64,000 nt of DNA from Marmoricola sp. (GCA_025964775.1 JAOPYE010000003.1:62001-126000), one strand, 5' to 3'. Positions 16,879 to 25,719 are shown, numbered from the stretch's first letter. Numbers and translations: made by a program. Notes: generated by a model from the sequence alone, not told the origin.

Positions 16879-17413
16879 GCAGCGCCATCCGGACGAGCTC
16901 GGCGATCCCGAAGATGATCAGCAGCCATCCGCCGAGGCGGACCAGAACCCCCAGCGAGAGCCCGGGCCAGGCCAGCAGTGCCAGGGCTCCGAGCAGCGAC
17001 AGGCAGGCTGAGGCGATGAGCCCGGTCCGCGCCCGCCCGTGCTGGCGGCGACCCGCGGCCAGGCTGCCGACGGCGTCCGCGATCCAGCCGATCGCGGTGA
17101 GGGCGGCCAGGAGCCTGATCGAGGTGAACGGGCTGAACAGGCAGATCAGGCCGATCACGAGCAGGTAGCTGCCCATGGCGCCGACCAGGACCCGGACCCC
17201 GGTCGGGAGTCGGCCTCGCGACGCGACTGCCAGCTGGGTGCCGGCGAGCATGACCAGGTGGAATCCGAACAGGGTCGCGACCACCACGACGGTCACGCCG
17301 GTCCACGCCAGCACGGCAGCTCCGAGCACCACAGCGGCGATCGCGACGCCGACGAAAGCACCGGGCGGCAGCGGGCTGGTCGGCTCGACCTCGAGCGTGC
17401 TCGGCTGGCTCAT
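16847..17413 (-). CDS. multi-pass membrane protein (HdeD/DUF308-like)
   Basis: The protein has 188 residues with about six membrane helices, including VGVAIAAVVLGAAVLAWTG, VVVVATLFGFHLVMLAGTQ and LGGWLLIIFGIAELVRMALL. The GW-x-IA-DAVGSL and FGIAEL segments resemble HdeD/DUF308 proteins. No enzymatic motif. ATG 17413 has TAGGAT 6 bases upstream. Its 3' end overlaps the esterase gene on the opposite strand. Confidence 0.75.
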   Translation of the reverse strand: MSQPSTLEVEPTSPLPPGAFVGVAIAAVVLGAAVLAWTGVTVVVVATLFGFHLVMLAGTQLAVASRGRLPTGVRVLVGAMGSYLLVIGLICLFSPFTSIRLLAALTAIGWIADAVGSLAAGRRQHGRARTGLIASACLSLLGALALLAWPGLSLGVLVRLGGWLLIIFGIAELVRMALLRNPALRRTA

Positions 17414-17470
17414 GGCGCCATCCTAGGGCGGCCACCACCGTGGCTCGCGTCCTGTAGATACCCTCTGCGC

Positions 17471-17980
17471 ATGCGCGTGCACCTGGGATCCGATCATGCC
17501 GGCCTCGAGCTCAAGGAGCACCTGCTGGGCTGGCTGCGCGACAACGGCCACGAGCCTGTCGACCACGGACCGTTCGTGTACGACGCCCTCGACGACTATC
17601 CGGTTTTCTGCATCCGGGCGGCCGACGGCGTCGTGGACGATCCCGGCAGCGTCGGCGTCGTGATCGGTGGCTCGGGCAACGGCGAGCAGATCGCGGCCAA
17701 CAAGGTGACCGGCATCCGGGCGGCCCTGGTCTGGAGCGAGGAGACGGCCGTACTCGCCCGCGAGCACAACAACGCCAACGTGATCTCGGTGGGCGGCCGG
17801 ATGCACAGCGTCGAGGACATGACGCACTTCATCGACGTCTTCCTGCGCACTCCGTTCAGCGACGAGGAGCGCCACGTCCGCCGGATCGCGATGATGTCGG
17901 CGTACGAGACCACGCGGGTCCTGCCGCCGCTGCCGGAGTCTGCCCGGAACCAGGACCAGGATCACCGGCCGGATGCCTGA
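17471..17980 (+). CDS. rpiB: ribose-5-phosphate isomerase B
   Basis: Interconverts ribose 5-phosphate and ribulose 5-phosphate in the pentose phosphate pathway; 169 residues. The N-terminal phosphate-binding region LGSDHAG and the GGSGNGEQIAANK loop are intact. Glu 72 of that loop corresponds to the catalytic base of the mycobacterial type, which lacks the catalytic Cys of the E. coli enzyme. TACCCT lies 6 bases before the ATG. The end overlaps nei by 8 bases, the same pairing as in M. tuberculosis. Confidence 0.94.
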   Translation: MRVHLGSDHAGLELKEHLLGWLRDNGHEPVDHGPFVYDALDDYPVFCIRAADGVVDDPGSVGVVIGGSGNGEQIAANKVTGIRAALVWSEETAVLAREHNNANVISVGGRMHSVEDMTHFIDVFLRTPFSDEERHVRRIAMMSAYETTRVLPPLPESARNQDQDHRPDA

Positions 17981-18806
17981 GGGCCACACCCTGCTGCGGC
18001 TCGCGAACGACCTCGACGCCGCCTTCGCCGGTCGGCCGGTACGGGTCAGCAGCCCCCAGGGGCGTTTCGCTGCGGACGCTGCTCAGGTCGACGGGGCCGC
18101 GGTGGTCGCCGCGACGTCGGCAGGCAAGCACCTGTTCGTCGAGTTCGACGGTGAGCGCATCATCCACGTGCACCTCGGCCTGATCGGCAAGTTCGACCTG
18201 TTTCCCGGTCCGCCGCCCGCGGTGACGACCGGGCAGGTGCGGCTGAGGCTGGCCAACGGCTCGACGTACGCGGATCTCCGCGGTGCCACCCAGTGCGACC
18301 TGATCGGCGCTGCCAAGCGTGACGCGATCCTCGCCCAGCTGGGGGAGGACCCGTTGCGATCCGACGCCGACCCCGAGCGCGTCTGGGCCCGGATCTCGCG
18401 CAGCCATCGTCCGATCGGCGACCTGCTCATGGACCAGACCGTGCTCGCCGGGGTCGGGAACGTCTACCGCGCCGAGATCCTGTTCCGTCACAAGATCCAC
18501 CCGCTTCGGCCGGGCAGCACCCTTCGCCGTACGCAGTTCATGGCGCTGTGGTCCGACCTCGTCGAGCTGATGCAGTACGGCGTGCTGACCGGTCGCATCG
18601 ACACGGTCCGGCCCGAGCACACCCCGGAGGCCATGGGCCGCCCGCCGCGCAAGGACGACCACGGCGGTGAGGTGTACGTCTACCGCCGACATGGCCAGGA
18701 CTGCCTGGTCTGCGGGGCACGCATCCGCACCGAGGTCCTCGTCGGCCGCAACCTGTTCTGGTGCCCACGATGCCAGCCGGTGTTCCGGTCGCGGGCCGTA
18801 GGCTGA
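17973..18806 (+). CDS. nei: Fpg/Nei family DNA glycosylase (endonuclease VIII-like)
   Basis: Removes oxidised bases and nicks the abasic site by beta/delta elimination; 277 residues. The N-terminus MPEGHTLL supplies the catalytic Pro 2 and Glu 3 after Met removal. The H2TH region contains LLMDQTVLAGVGNVYRAE, and the C-terminal zinc finger is CLVCGARIRTEVLVGRNLFWCPRC. GHTLL rather than GPE favours the Nei1 branch. Overlaps rpiB and is probably co-transcribed with it. Confidence 0.92.
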   Translation: MPEGHTLLRLANDLDAAFAGRPVRVSSPQGRFAADAAQVDGAAVVAATSAGKHLFVEFDGERIIHVHLGLIGKFDLFPGPPPAVTTGQVRLRLANGSTYADLRGATQCDLIGAAKRDAILAQLGEDPLRSDADPERVWARISRSHRPIGDLLMDQTVLAGVGNVYRAEILFRHKIHPLRPGSTLRRTQFMALWSDLVELMQYGVLTGRIDTVRPEHTPEAMGRPPRKDDHGGEVYVYRRHGQDCLVCGARIRTEVLVGRNLFWCPRCQPVFRSRAVG

Positions 18807-18811
18807 GGCTC

Positions 18812-18853
18812 GTGGTGTCCCGACAACGCAACGACGCGCTGTGCCCGCGGTGA
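18812..18853 (+). CDS. possible leaderless regulatory uORF (13 codons)
   Basis: GTG 18812 has TAGGCT 7 bases upstream and opens a frame encoding MVSRQRNDALCPR before TGA 18851-18853. The stop overlaps an in-frame GTG (18850) of the phosphatase gene as GTGA. This looks like a leaderless short ORF coupled to the next gene; coding function is inferred from geometry only. Confidence 0.45.
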   Translation: MVSRQRNDALCPR

Positions 18854-19959
18854 CCAGGCCGCAGGCGCGCCCCGGTCAGCGGCTGCGCACCCGCTGGACG
18901 CGTCTGCGACGCCAGGGCCTGGACTCGGATCGTCCGGCCATCGCGTTCCTCGTGCTGCTCACCATCGGCCTCACGATCGGGGGCGTCGTCGCCCCGAACG
19001 TCTTCCCCCAGGCCGCCCTGCTGCTGCCGATCGTGCTCGCCAGCCTGTGGCTCGGCCCGCGCACGTTGCCGTGGTTCGTGGGCTTCTGCCTGGTGGCGGT
19101 GATAGTGCTGATCGTGTCGATGCCGAGCATCAACACGGTCACTGTCGTGCGCGTGGTGATCACCTTCGCGATCGCCCTGCTGATCATGGTGACCTCGTTC
19201 CGGCGGATGAAGCTCGGCGTGGCCGGGCCCCGGGGCGAGTCGATGTTCGTCGACCTGCGGGACCGGATCGCCAACCAGGGCGCGATCCCGTCGCTGCCGC
19301 AGGAGTGGCACGTCGAGTCGGCCACCCGGTCAGCCGGAGGAACCTCGTTCGGAGGCGACTTCATCGTCGCCAGCCGCGCCACCGACGGTTCGACCCTGGA
19401 CCTCGTCGTGGTCGACGTCTCGGGCAAGGGCATCGACGCAGGCACCCGGTCGCTGTTGCTCTCGGGTGCGTTCGGCGGCCTGTCCTCGGCGGTGGCGCCG
19501 GATCGTTTCCTCCCGGACGCGAACCAGTACCTGCTGCGCCAGGAGTGGGAGGAGGGTTTCGCCACCGCGATCCACCTGCACCTCTCGTTGCGTACCGGTG
19601 ACTTCGAGCTCCGCAAGGCCGGACACCCGCCGGCCGTGTGGTTGCACGCGGGCTCGGGCCGCTGGTCGATCCTCGACTCGGACGGCCCCGTTCTCGGCCT
19701 GATCCCGGACGCGACCTTCGAGGTCGTGCGGGGTCGGCTGCTGCCCGACGACGCGCTGGTGATGTACACCGACGGGCTCGTCGAGACGGTGAGCCGTGAC
19801 ATCGGCAGCGGGATCGACAAGCTGGCGGGCCGTGGGCAGCTGCTCTTCCCCACCGGCTACCAGAAGGCGGCGCGGAAGCTCATCGACCAGCTCGCGAGCA
19901 GCAATGACGACGGCGCCCTGGTGCTGGTGCACCGCCGGTTCCCCGACCTGACCCCGTGA
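18841..19959 (+). CDS. membrane-anchored PP2C/SpoIIE-type serine phosphatase
   Basis: About 372 residues. Three or four N-terminal membrane helices (about 38-120) are followed by a cytosolic SpoIIE/PP2C phosphatase domain. Metal-binding acidic motifs are visible: TSFGGDFIVA, VVDVSGKGIDA and VMYTDGLVE. Such RsbU-like enzymes usually dephosphorylate anti-sigma-factor antagonists in stress signalling; the partner is unknown and none lies nearby. GTG 18841 is listed; GTG 18850, which overlaps the stop of a 13-codon upstream ORF, is an equally likely start. Confidence 0.85.
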   Translation: MPAVTRPQARPGQRLRTRWTRLRRQGLDSDRPAIAFLVLLTIGLTIGGVVAPNVFPQAALLLPIVLASLWLGPRTLPWFVGFCLVAVIVLIVSMPSINTVTVVRVVITFAIALLIMVTSFRRMKLGVAGPRGESMFVDLRDRIANQGAIPSLPQEWHVESATRSAGGTSFGGDFIVASRATDGSTLDLVVVDVSGKGIDAGTRSLLLSGAFGGLSSAVAPDRFLPDANQYLLRQEWEEGFATAIHLHLSLRTGDFELRKAGHPPAVWLHAGSGRWSILDSDGPVLGLIPDATFEVVRGRLLPDDALVMYTDGLVETVSRDIGSGIDKLAGRGQLLFPTGYQKAARKLIDQLASSNDDGALVLVHRRFPDLTP

Positions 19960-19992
19960 GTGCTGGACCGGAGCCCGTCCGCCCGACAGAAT

Positions 19993-20006
19993 GAGAACAC
20001 GTTCTC
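19993..20006. promoter_or_regulatory. KstR-like palindrome upstream of the membrane protein/oxidoreductase pair
   Basis: GAGAACACGTTCTC is nearly a perfect palindrome with the AACnnGTT core; only the flanking T/A of the KstR form is replaced by G/C. It ends 24 bases before the GTG at 20031. Related sites are at 980 and 35937. Confidence 0.45.
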
Positions 20007-20030
20007 GTTTTCTGTCGACCGGAGGTCCGT

Positions 20031-21167
20031 GTGCTCGCGACGTCGGACCTGTGCACGCTGCGCTTCCGTGAGCTGGCCGACTCCCTCGGCGGGATCCCGT
20101 GCGAGCACGCCCACCGCTTCGTCTACGTCAACGACCCACTCCACCTCGCAGACCCGTCGATGCCGTTCGTGGAACTGCTGATGGTCGCGGGTGCCGTCCT
20201 CGCCCTGACCCACGCGATCCTGACGCTCCGGCGGACCGGCAGCGCGGTGAACCTGGGTGTCTGGCTGGCCGCGATCGTGTACGTCGCCGTGCTGGAGCCG
20301 CCGCTGTACTTCCCGGCCGCGTTCGGGATCGCCTCCTACGTACCTGCGATCTTCGTGCACAACGTGTTCACGATCGGTTTCGTCTACGAACGGATGCCGC
20401 TGTACATCCTCTGCCTGTACCCGGCGCTCGTGTACCTGGCCTGGGTCATCGTCGAGCGGCTCGGCATCCGGGCGCGCCACCCGGGTTTCCGCGGCGCGCT
20501 GCTGACCGCCGTGTGCCTGGGCTTCACGCACCAGTGCATCTACGAGATCTTCGACCACCTCGGCCCGCAGAAGCTCTGGTGGGCGTGGGACTACTCGGAG
20601 TCGATGACCCGCGACCGCCTCGGCTCGGTGCCGATGTCGAGCATCGTGAACTTCGCCCTGGTGATGCCGACTGCCTTCGCGTTGCTCTGCCTGCTGGTGC
20701 TGCAGCGACGCTCCCGTCCGACCGCACGCTCGGTGCTCGGCGCAGCAGTCGTGGTGGGTGCACTCACGCCGGTCGTCTCGATGCCGGGCCAGCTGCCCGT
20801 CACCTACCTCGACCTGGTGGACCACCCGCACACGGGTGTCGTGCACGGCCTGCTGATCGCGATGATCGTGGCGGCGGGGCTGGTCACCCTGCGCGAGATC
20901 GCCGTGAGCTGGCGTGAGCGTGCCGAGGTCACGTCAGGTTTCCTCGGCTGGTACCCGCTCGCCTACGTCGGGACCTACCTGGCCTTCTTCGCCTTTTTCT
21001 GGATCCTGGCCCTGCCGCAGACCCTCGGCGGCAGCGGAGGCCTGACCGAAAACGGCCGTCCTGCTGGTTCACTCTGGTACGTCGCGCTCTGCTTCGGGCT
21101 GTCGCTGGTGATCCTCGCGCCCGTCGTACGGCGTTCCCGTTCTGCCGTTCCCGAGAGGCAACCATGA
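20031..21167 (+). CDS. polytopic membrane protein, possibly AveC-like
   Basis: The protein has 378 residues and about ten predicted membrane helices, starting near residue 45 (FVELLMVAGAVLALTHAIL). A conserved-looking region, QKLWWAWDYSESMTRDRLGSVP, lies between helices and could hold active residues. Overall length and the WWAWDY...GSVP segment resemble AveC-like proteins; that is a tentative match. GTG 20031 has a good ribosome-binding site GGAGG at 20021. It overlaps the next gene by ATGA and has a KstR-like palindrome upstream, so a role in lipid or polyketide-like metabolism is plausible. Confidence 0.6.
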   Translation: MLATSDLCTLRFRELADSLGGIPCEHAHRFVYVNDPLHLADPSMPFVELLMVAGAVLALTHAILTLRRTGSAVNLGVWLAAIVYVAVLEPPLYFPAAFGIASYVPAIFVHNVFTIGFVYERMPLYILCLYPALVYLAWVIVERLGIRARHPGFRGALLTAVCLGFTHQCIYEIFDHLGPQKLWWAWDYSESMTRDRLGSVPMSSIVNFALVMPTAFALLCLLVLQRRSRPTARSVLGAAVVVGALTPVVSMPGQLPVTYLDLVDHPHTGVVHGLLIAMIVAAGLVTLREIAVSWRERAEVTSGFLGWYPLAYVGTYLAFFAFFWILALPQTLGGSGGLTENGRPAGSLWYVALCFGLSLVILAPVVRRSRSAVPERQP

Positions 21168-22186
21168 CCGCGTTCGTGACCCGCTACGACTTCCGGGCAC
21201 CGGGGGAGGCGCTGGGTCGTCAGCACGAGATGTTCGAGCGCTGCCTGGACCAGGCCGTCTACCTCGAGGAGCACGGGCAGGATGCGATCGTGCTCTCCGA
21301 GCACCACGCCACCACCGACGGCTACCTGCCGAGTCCGCTGGTCGTCGCCGCGGCGGTGGCCGCCCGGACCTCCACGGTCTCGATCTCGGTGGCAGCCCTG
21401 CTCGCCAACCTGTACGACCCGCTGCGGCTGGCCGAGGACATCGCCGTGCTCGACCACCTCAGCAACGGCCGGGTGACTTACACGATCGGGCTCGGCTACC
21501 GGCCCGAGGAGTACGCGATGTTCGGGGCGGCGTGGGACTCGCGGGGTTGCGACCTCGAGGAGACGATCCAGGTGCTCCAGCAGGCGTGGGCCGGCGAGGA
21601 GTTCGACTTCCGGGGGCGGCGTGTCCGGGTGCTGCCGACCCCGCAGCGTCCGCCGGTGCTGTTCTACGGCGGCGGATCACCGGCAGCCGCTCGCCGCGCG
21701 GCCCGGCTCGGACTGCACTTCCAGCCGCAGGCGGCCGACCCGTCGCTCAAGGAGCTGTACCAGGCCGAGTGCCGGGCCCTGGGTCGCGAACCCGGCTTCG
21801 TGCTGCTGCCGACGGCCGGCCCGGCCACGGTGTTCTGCTCCGAGGACCCCGACCGCTTCTGGGCCGAGAACGGCGAGTACTTCCTCGCCGAGGCACGCGG
21901 CTACAACGCCTGGCACAACGACAACACCTCCCTGGTCCGCGACCCCTCGGAGTCGGTCGGGGCGATGCGCGAACGCGGCACCTATGCCGTCGAGACTCCG
22001 GACGACCTGATCGCGAAGTGCCTGAGCCGCGAGCTTCGGGTCGTGAGCAGCCACCCGCTGTGCGGCGGCCTGCCTGCCGAGGCGTCGTGGGAGAGCCTGC
22101 GGCTGGTCTGCGAAACGGTGATGCCGGCCGTCAGGGCCGCACGCCGGGCACCAGTGGAGGGGATGACGGGAATCGAACCCGCGTAA
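21164..22186 (+). CDS. LLM-class flavin-dependent oxidoreductase
   Basis: Luciferase-like monooxygenase fold, 340 residues, expected to use FMNH2 or F420. The TIM-barrel signature is visible: VLSEHHATTDGYLPSP, ISVAALLANLYDPLRLAEDIAVLDHLSNGR and GLGYRPEEYAMFG. The ATG overlaps the TGA of the membrane-protein gene (ATGA), so they form one translational unit under the same putative regulator. The last 10 codons are antisense to the tRNA-Gly gene (GMTGIEPA is tRNA-derived), so the true C-terminus is an accident of the tRNA sequence. Confidence 0.88.
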   Translation: MTAFVTRYDFRAPGEALGRQHEMFERCLDQAVYLEEHGQDAIVLSEHHATTDGYLPSPLVVAAAVAARTSTVSISVAALLANLYDPLRLAEDIAVLDHLSNGRVTYTIGLGYRPEEYAMFGAAWDSRGCDLEETIQVLQQAWAGEEFDFRGRRVRVLPTPQRPPVLFYGGGSPAAARRAARLGLHFQPQAADPSLKELYQAECRALGREPGFVLLPTAGPATVFCSEDPDRFWAENGEYFLAEARGYNAWHNDNTSLVRDPSESVGAMRERGTYAVETPDDLIAKCLSRELRVVSSHPLCGGLPAEASWESLRLVCETVMPAVRAARRAPVEGMTGIEPA

Positions 22187-22228
22187 TCAGTTTGGAAGAC
22201 TGGGGCTCTACCATTGAGCTACATCCCC
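22155..22228 (-). tRNA. tRNA-Gly (anticodon TCC)
   Basis: Read on the minus strand: acceptor GGGGATG pairs with CATCCCC. The D arm is GCTC...GAGC, the anticodon loop CTTCCAA gives TCC, the T arm is GCGGG TTCGATT CCCGT, the discriminator is T, and CCA is encoded. It decodes GGA. Its 3' half overlaps the end of the oxidoreductase gene on the other strand. Confidence 0.95.
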
Positions 22229-22353
22229 GCGGCCCCACGAGATCATCCGTGATGAGTCCGGAAGGCCGGGGGCAATTCTGCCACAGGCGCGATTGGGGCC
22301 GCATGTCGGCTGTCCTCTAGACTCTGCTGTCGGCCCGGAGTGGGTCGTCAAAC

Positions 22354-22426
22354 CGGGGCGTAGCGTAGTGGCTAGCGCGCCTGCTTTGGGAGCAGGAGAC
22401 CGCAGGTTCGAGTCCTGTCGCCCCGA
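22354..22426 (+). tRNA. tRNA-Pro (anticodon TGG)
   Basis: Acceptor CGGGGCG pairs with CGCCCCG; the anticodon arm CCTGC TTTGGGA GCAGG gives anticodon TGG; the T arm is GCAGG TTCGAGT CCTGT; discriminator A; CCA is not encoded. It ends only 32 bases before the tig start codon. Confidence 0.95.
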
Positions 22427-22458
22427 CTGCACCTGATCACCGCAACAAGGAGAACACT

Positions 22459-23853
22459 GTGAAGAGCGCCGTCGAGACGCTGAACCCCACCCGGGCCAAG
22501 CTCACCATCGAGGTCCCGTTCGAAGAGCTGAAGCCCAGCCTCGACGCGGCCTACCAGCGGATCGCGAAGCAGGTGAACGTCCCCGGTTTCCGCAAGGGCA
22601 AGGTCCCGCCGGCCGTCATCGACCGCCAGGTCGGCCGCGGCGCCGTGCTGGACGAGGCGATCAACGACGCCCTTCCGAAGCTGTACGTGCAGGCGCTGCA
22701 GGAGAACGACCTTCAGCCGCTGGCCCAGCCGGAGATCGACATCACCAAGTTCGACGACAACGAGACCCTGGAGTTCACCGCCGAGGTCGACGTGCGTCCG
22801 ACCATCGACGTCCCGGCGTACGACGACCTGGCCGTCCAGGTCGATGACCTCACCGTCACCGACGACGACGTGACCGAGCAGGTCGAGAACCTGCGCGAGC
22901 GGTTCGCGACCCTCAACGAGGTCGACCGGGCTGCCCAGGACGGCGACGTCGTCACGATCGACCTGGTCGCGTCCTCCGACGGCGAGACCGTCGAGGGCGG
23001 CGAGGTCAACGGGTACTCCTACAAGGTGGGCGCGGGCGACATGCTCGACGGCGTCGACGACGCGCTGCGCGGCCTGTCCTCGGGTGAGGAGGCCACGTTC
23101 GTGAGCCAGCTCCTCGGTGGCGACCTCGCCGGTCAGGACGTCGACGTCGTGGTCAAGGTCTCCTCGGTCAAGGAGCAGGAGCTGCCGGCCTTCGACGACG
23201 AGTTCGCCCAGACCGCGTCCGAGTTCGACACCGCCGACGAGCTGCGCGAGGACGTCCGCACGCGCCTGGAGCGCGGCAAGCGTCTCGAGCAGGCAGCTGC
23301 GGCACGCGACGCCGTCCTGGAGAAGCTCCTCGACGCTGCCGAGATCCCGCTGCCCGAAGCTGCCATCACCGCCGAGATCGCCGAGCGCAAGGGCGAGATC
23401 GAGCAGCAGCTGATGTACCAGGGCATGACGATGGAGCAGTACCTGGACGGTCAGGAGCAGACCGTCGACGAGTTCGAGGCCGAGCTCGAGAAGCGTGTTC
23501 GCGACGCGATGGCTGCCCAGTTCCTGCTCGACGAGGTCGCCAAGGCCGAGGAGCTCGGGGTCGACCAGAGCGAGCTCTCCCAACACCTGTTCCGCCGAGC
23601 GCAGCAGTCGGGCCAGAACCCGGACGAGTTCGTCAAGCACATGGTCGAGCACAACCACATCCCCGAGATGGTGGCCGAAGTCGTGCGCGGCAAGGCGCTT
23701 GCCCTGATCGTCGAGGGCGCGAAGGTGACCGACGCGTCCGGCAACCACGTGGAGCTGAAGAACCTGCTTCCCGACGGTTCGATCGGTGAGCCGCGGGCCG
23801 AGGCCGAGCCGGAGACCGACGCCGTGGCGGAGGAAGAGCCCGCCGACGCCTGA
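22459..23853 (+). CDS. tig: trigger factor, ribosome-associated chaperone
   Basis: Binds nascent chains at the ribosome exit and has prolyl-isomerase activity; 464 residues. The N-terminal ribosome-binding domain contains the signature GFRKGKVPP. An FKBP-like domain follows from about 150 (GDVVTIDLVASSDGETVEGG...), and a long helical C-terminal chaperone domain ends in an acidic Glu/Asp/Ala-rich tail. GTG 22459 has AAGGAG about 7 bases upstream. It follows tRNA-Pro so closely that the mRNA 5' end may be made by tRNA 3' processing. A terminator follows at 23885. Confidence 0.96.
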   Translation: MKSAVETLNPTRAKLTIEVPFEELKPSLDAAYQRIAKQVNVPGFRKGKVPPAVIDRQVGRGAVLDEAINDALPKLYVQALQENDLQPLAQPEIDITKFDDNETLEFTAEVDVRPTIDVPAYDDLAVQVDDLTVTDDDVTEQVENLRERFATLNEVDRAAQDGDVVTIDLVASSDGETVEGGEVNGYSYKVGAGDMLDGVDDALRGLSSGEEATFVSQLLGGDLAGQDVDVVVKVSSVKEQELPAFDDEFAQTASEFDTADELREDVRTRLERGKRLEQAAAARDAVLEKLLDAAEIPLPEAAITAEIAERKGEIEQQLMYQGMTMEQYLDGQEQTVDEFEAELEKRVRDAMAAQFLLDEVAKAEELGVDQSELSQHLFRRAQQSGQNPDEFVKHMVEHNHIPEMVAEVVRGKALALIVEGAKVTDASGNHVELKNLLPDGSIGEPRAEAEPETDAVAEEEPADA

Positions 23854-23870
23854 GTGCACAGTCGTGCACT
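23853..23870 (+). other. small perfect hairpin after tig
   Basis: AGTGCACAGTCGTGCACT folds as a 7-bp stem with a 4-base loop starting at the last base of the tig stop codon. It may protect the 3' end or add to the terminator that follows. Confidence 0.5.
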
Positions 23871-23884
23871 GAATGTGATCCACG

Positions 23885-23924
23885 ACGCAGCCCCGGATCG
23901 TTGACTTGCGATCCGGGGCTGCGT
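23885..23924 (+). terminator. strong hairpin terminator after tig
   Basis: ACGCAGCCCCGGATCG (23885-23900) pairs perfectly with 23909-23924 over 16 bp around an 8-base loop TTGACTTG. No T-run follows, as is common for actinobacterial terminators. Confidence 0.75.
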
Positions 23925-23936
23925 TGACTCACAGCC

Positions 23937-25181
23937 ATGAGCATCCGTACGGCGCCGGCCGCCGAAGCAGGCGTGCTCGAGGCAGCCGCCCTGGCCGCTG
24001 AGCACCTTGACCTGCTGGTCCTCGGAGCGGTCCGGGACATCCACGGATCCGTGACCGGCCGGGTGCACGGCGTCCTCGACAAGGTCGTCGGCGGACCCAC
24101 CGTTCCTCACCGGGTCCACGACGGCATCGCCACCGGGATCTACGCCGGCATCGGACTGGGACTGCGGGCCTCGGCCCAGGCGTTGCGCCGCGCCGACCGG
24201 CTCGGTCTGGGTCCCGCGATCGAGGACGGCGCCCGCGGACGATTCGTGGTCTCGGCGGTCAACGGCCTGATCGGCGACAAGCTGGTCGCCGATGGGTCGC
24301 CGCTGGCGATCGAGATCGGCGTACGGCACCGTGGCCGTGACGTGCCGGTCACGCGCGCCGGCCTCGGACGCGCCTACCCCCGGGCGAGCGACGCGATCGT
24401 CGTGTTCCTGCACGGGCTGTGCGAGACCGAGCACTACTGGGACCGCCGCAGCCGTCCACGCCCGGACGACGGCACGACGACAGCGTCGTACGGCGCACGC
24501 CTGGCCGCGGACGAGGGCTGGAGCCCGGTCTTCGTGCGCGCCAACACGGGAGTCTCGCTCGCCGAAGCCGGGGTGGCGCTCAGCTCGCTGCTCACCCGCC
24601 TGGTCGCCAGCTGGCCCACCGAGGTACGCCGCATCGCTCTGGTCGGCCACTCGATGGGCGGCCTGATGGCCCGGGCCGCCTGCGCGGTCACGCTCACCCC
24701 GTCGATCGAGTTCGGGGACGCGCCCTGGACCGATCTGGTCACCGACGTCGTCACCCTGGGAGCTCCGCACACCGGTTCGCCGGTCGAGCGGACGATCGCC
24801 CGCGGGATCCGGGTCGCTGCCCGTGCTCCCGAGCTCAGGCCGTTCGCGCGGATCTTCGAGCAGCGCTCGGTCGGCGTCCTGGACCTGCACGACGGCATGC
24901 CCGACGCGACGGCCGTCCTCCCGCACGCGCGGTACCACCTGGTCGCCGCGACGCTCAGCACGTCGCCGAAGCACCCGGTGGCCGCGACCATCGGTGACTT
25001 CCTGGTCCCGTACCGTTCGGCCGTCGGGCTGCTGCCCGGTGATGTCGAGATGTTCCCGGGCGCCGACGTCCTGCACGTGCCCGGGGCCGACCACTTCGAC
25101 CTGCTCAACCACGACGATGTCTACGCCGCCCTGCGCGGCTGGCTCGCCCGTGCAGGATCGACCACCACCCCCAGGAGCTGA
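23937..25181 (+). CDS. alpha/beta-hydrolase, lipase/PGAP1-like
   Basis: The protein has 414 residues. After an N-terminal helical region of about 140 residues come the oxyanion strand [14 protein letters not shown] and the nucleophile elbow [11 protein letters not shown] with Ser 239. The second-shell motif [12 protein letters not shown] and a late [13 protein letters not shown] containing the likely catalytic His follow. The order resembles lipases of the GPI-deacylase/PGAP1 type that act on bulky esters. No signal peptide is evident. It lies 12 bases after the tig terminator and 2 bases before the SRPBCC gene, so those two may be co-transcribed. Confidence 0.82.
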   Translation: MSIRTAPAAEAGVLEAAALAAEHLDLLVLGAVRDIHGSVTGRVHGVLDKVVGGPTVPHRVHDGIATGIYAGIGLGLRASAQALRRADRLGLGPAIEDGARGRFVVSAVNGLIGDKLVADGSPLAIEIGVRHRGRDVPVTRAGLGRAYPRASDAIVVFLHGLCETEHYWDRRSRPRPDDGTTTASYGARLAADEGWSPVFVRANTGVSLAEAGVALSSLLTRLVASWPTEVRRIALVGHSMGGLMARAACAVTLTPSIEFGDAPWTDLVTDVVTLGAPHTGSPVERTIARGIRVAARAPELRPFARIFEQRSVGVLDLHDGMPDATAVLPHARYHLVAATLSTSPKHPVAATIGDFLVPYRSAVGLLPGDVEMFPGADVLHVPGADHFDLLNHDDVYAALRGWLARAGSTTTPRS

Positions 25182-25183
25182 CC

Positions 25184-25636
25184 ATGTCCGAGCAACCCAA
25201 GAACGTCGGCACGAGCCTCGAGATGGCTGCCACCCCGGCCCGGATCTGGGACGTGCTCTCGGACCTCGGCCGGATGCCGGAGTTCAGCCCCGAGCTGCGG
25301 CGGGCCTACGTCATCGGCAAGCCCGGGATCGGCGCCACCATCATCGGGATCAACCGCCGCAAGGCCGTCGTCTGGCCGACGACCTCGAAGGTGGTCCGCT
25401 GGGAGCCCGAGCAGGCGGTGGCGTGGCGGACCCGCGAGAGCGGCGCCACCTGGGTCTACGAGCTGGAGCCGACCGCGACCGGGACCAAGGTCACCGGACG
25501 GCGGGTGCTCTCGGCCTACACGATCCCCTCGAAGCTGATGGTCCCGTTCCTCGGCGGGGCGGCCGGCCACGACGACGAGCTGAACAGCGGGATCGCCGCC
25601 ACCCTCGCGAAGATCAAGACGGCTGTCGAAGCCTGA
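25184..25636 (+). CDS. SRPBCC-family lipid-binding/polyketide-cyclase-like protein
   Basis: The protein has 150 residues. The START/Bet v1-like fold is suggested by [27 protein letters not shown] at the N-terminus, the central strands ([35 protein letters not shown]) and the closing amphipathic helix with the [12 protein letters not shown] end. The family binds hydrophobic ligands; no specific ligand can be named. A GGAG ribosome-binding site precedes the ATG, and the gene follows the lipase-like gene by 2 bases. Confidence 0.82.
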   Translation: MSEQPKNVGTSLEMAATPARIWDVLSDLGRMPEFSPELRRAYVIGKPGIGATIIGINRRKAVVWPTTSKVVRWEPEQAVAWRTRESGATWVYELEPTATGTKVTGRRVLSAYTIPSKLMVPFLGGAAGHDDELNSGIAATLAKIKTAVEA

Positions 25637-25719
25637 AGCCCCGGGAGCGGAATCCGCCGAGAGCGAACATGGGCCCGTTGCCCGTGGTTTTGCCGATCGG
25701 TCCGTCTAGTGTCGTCGAC

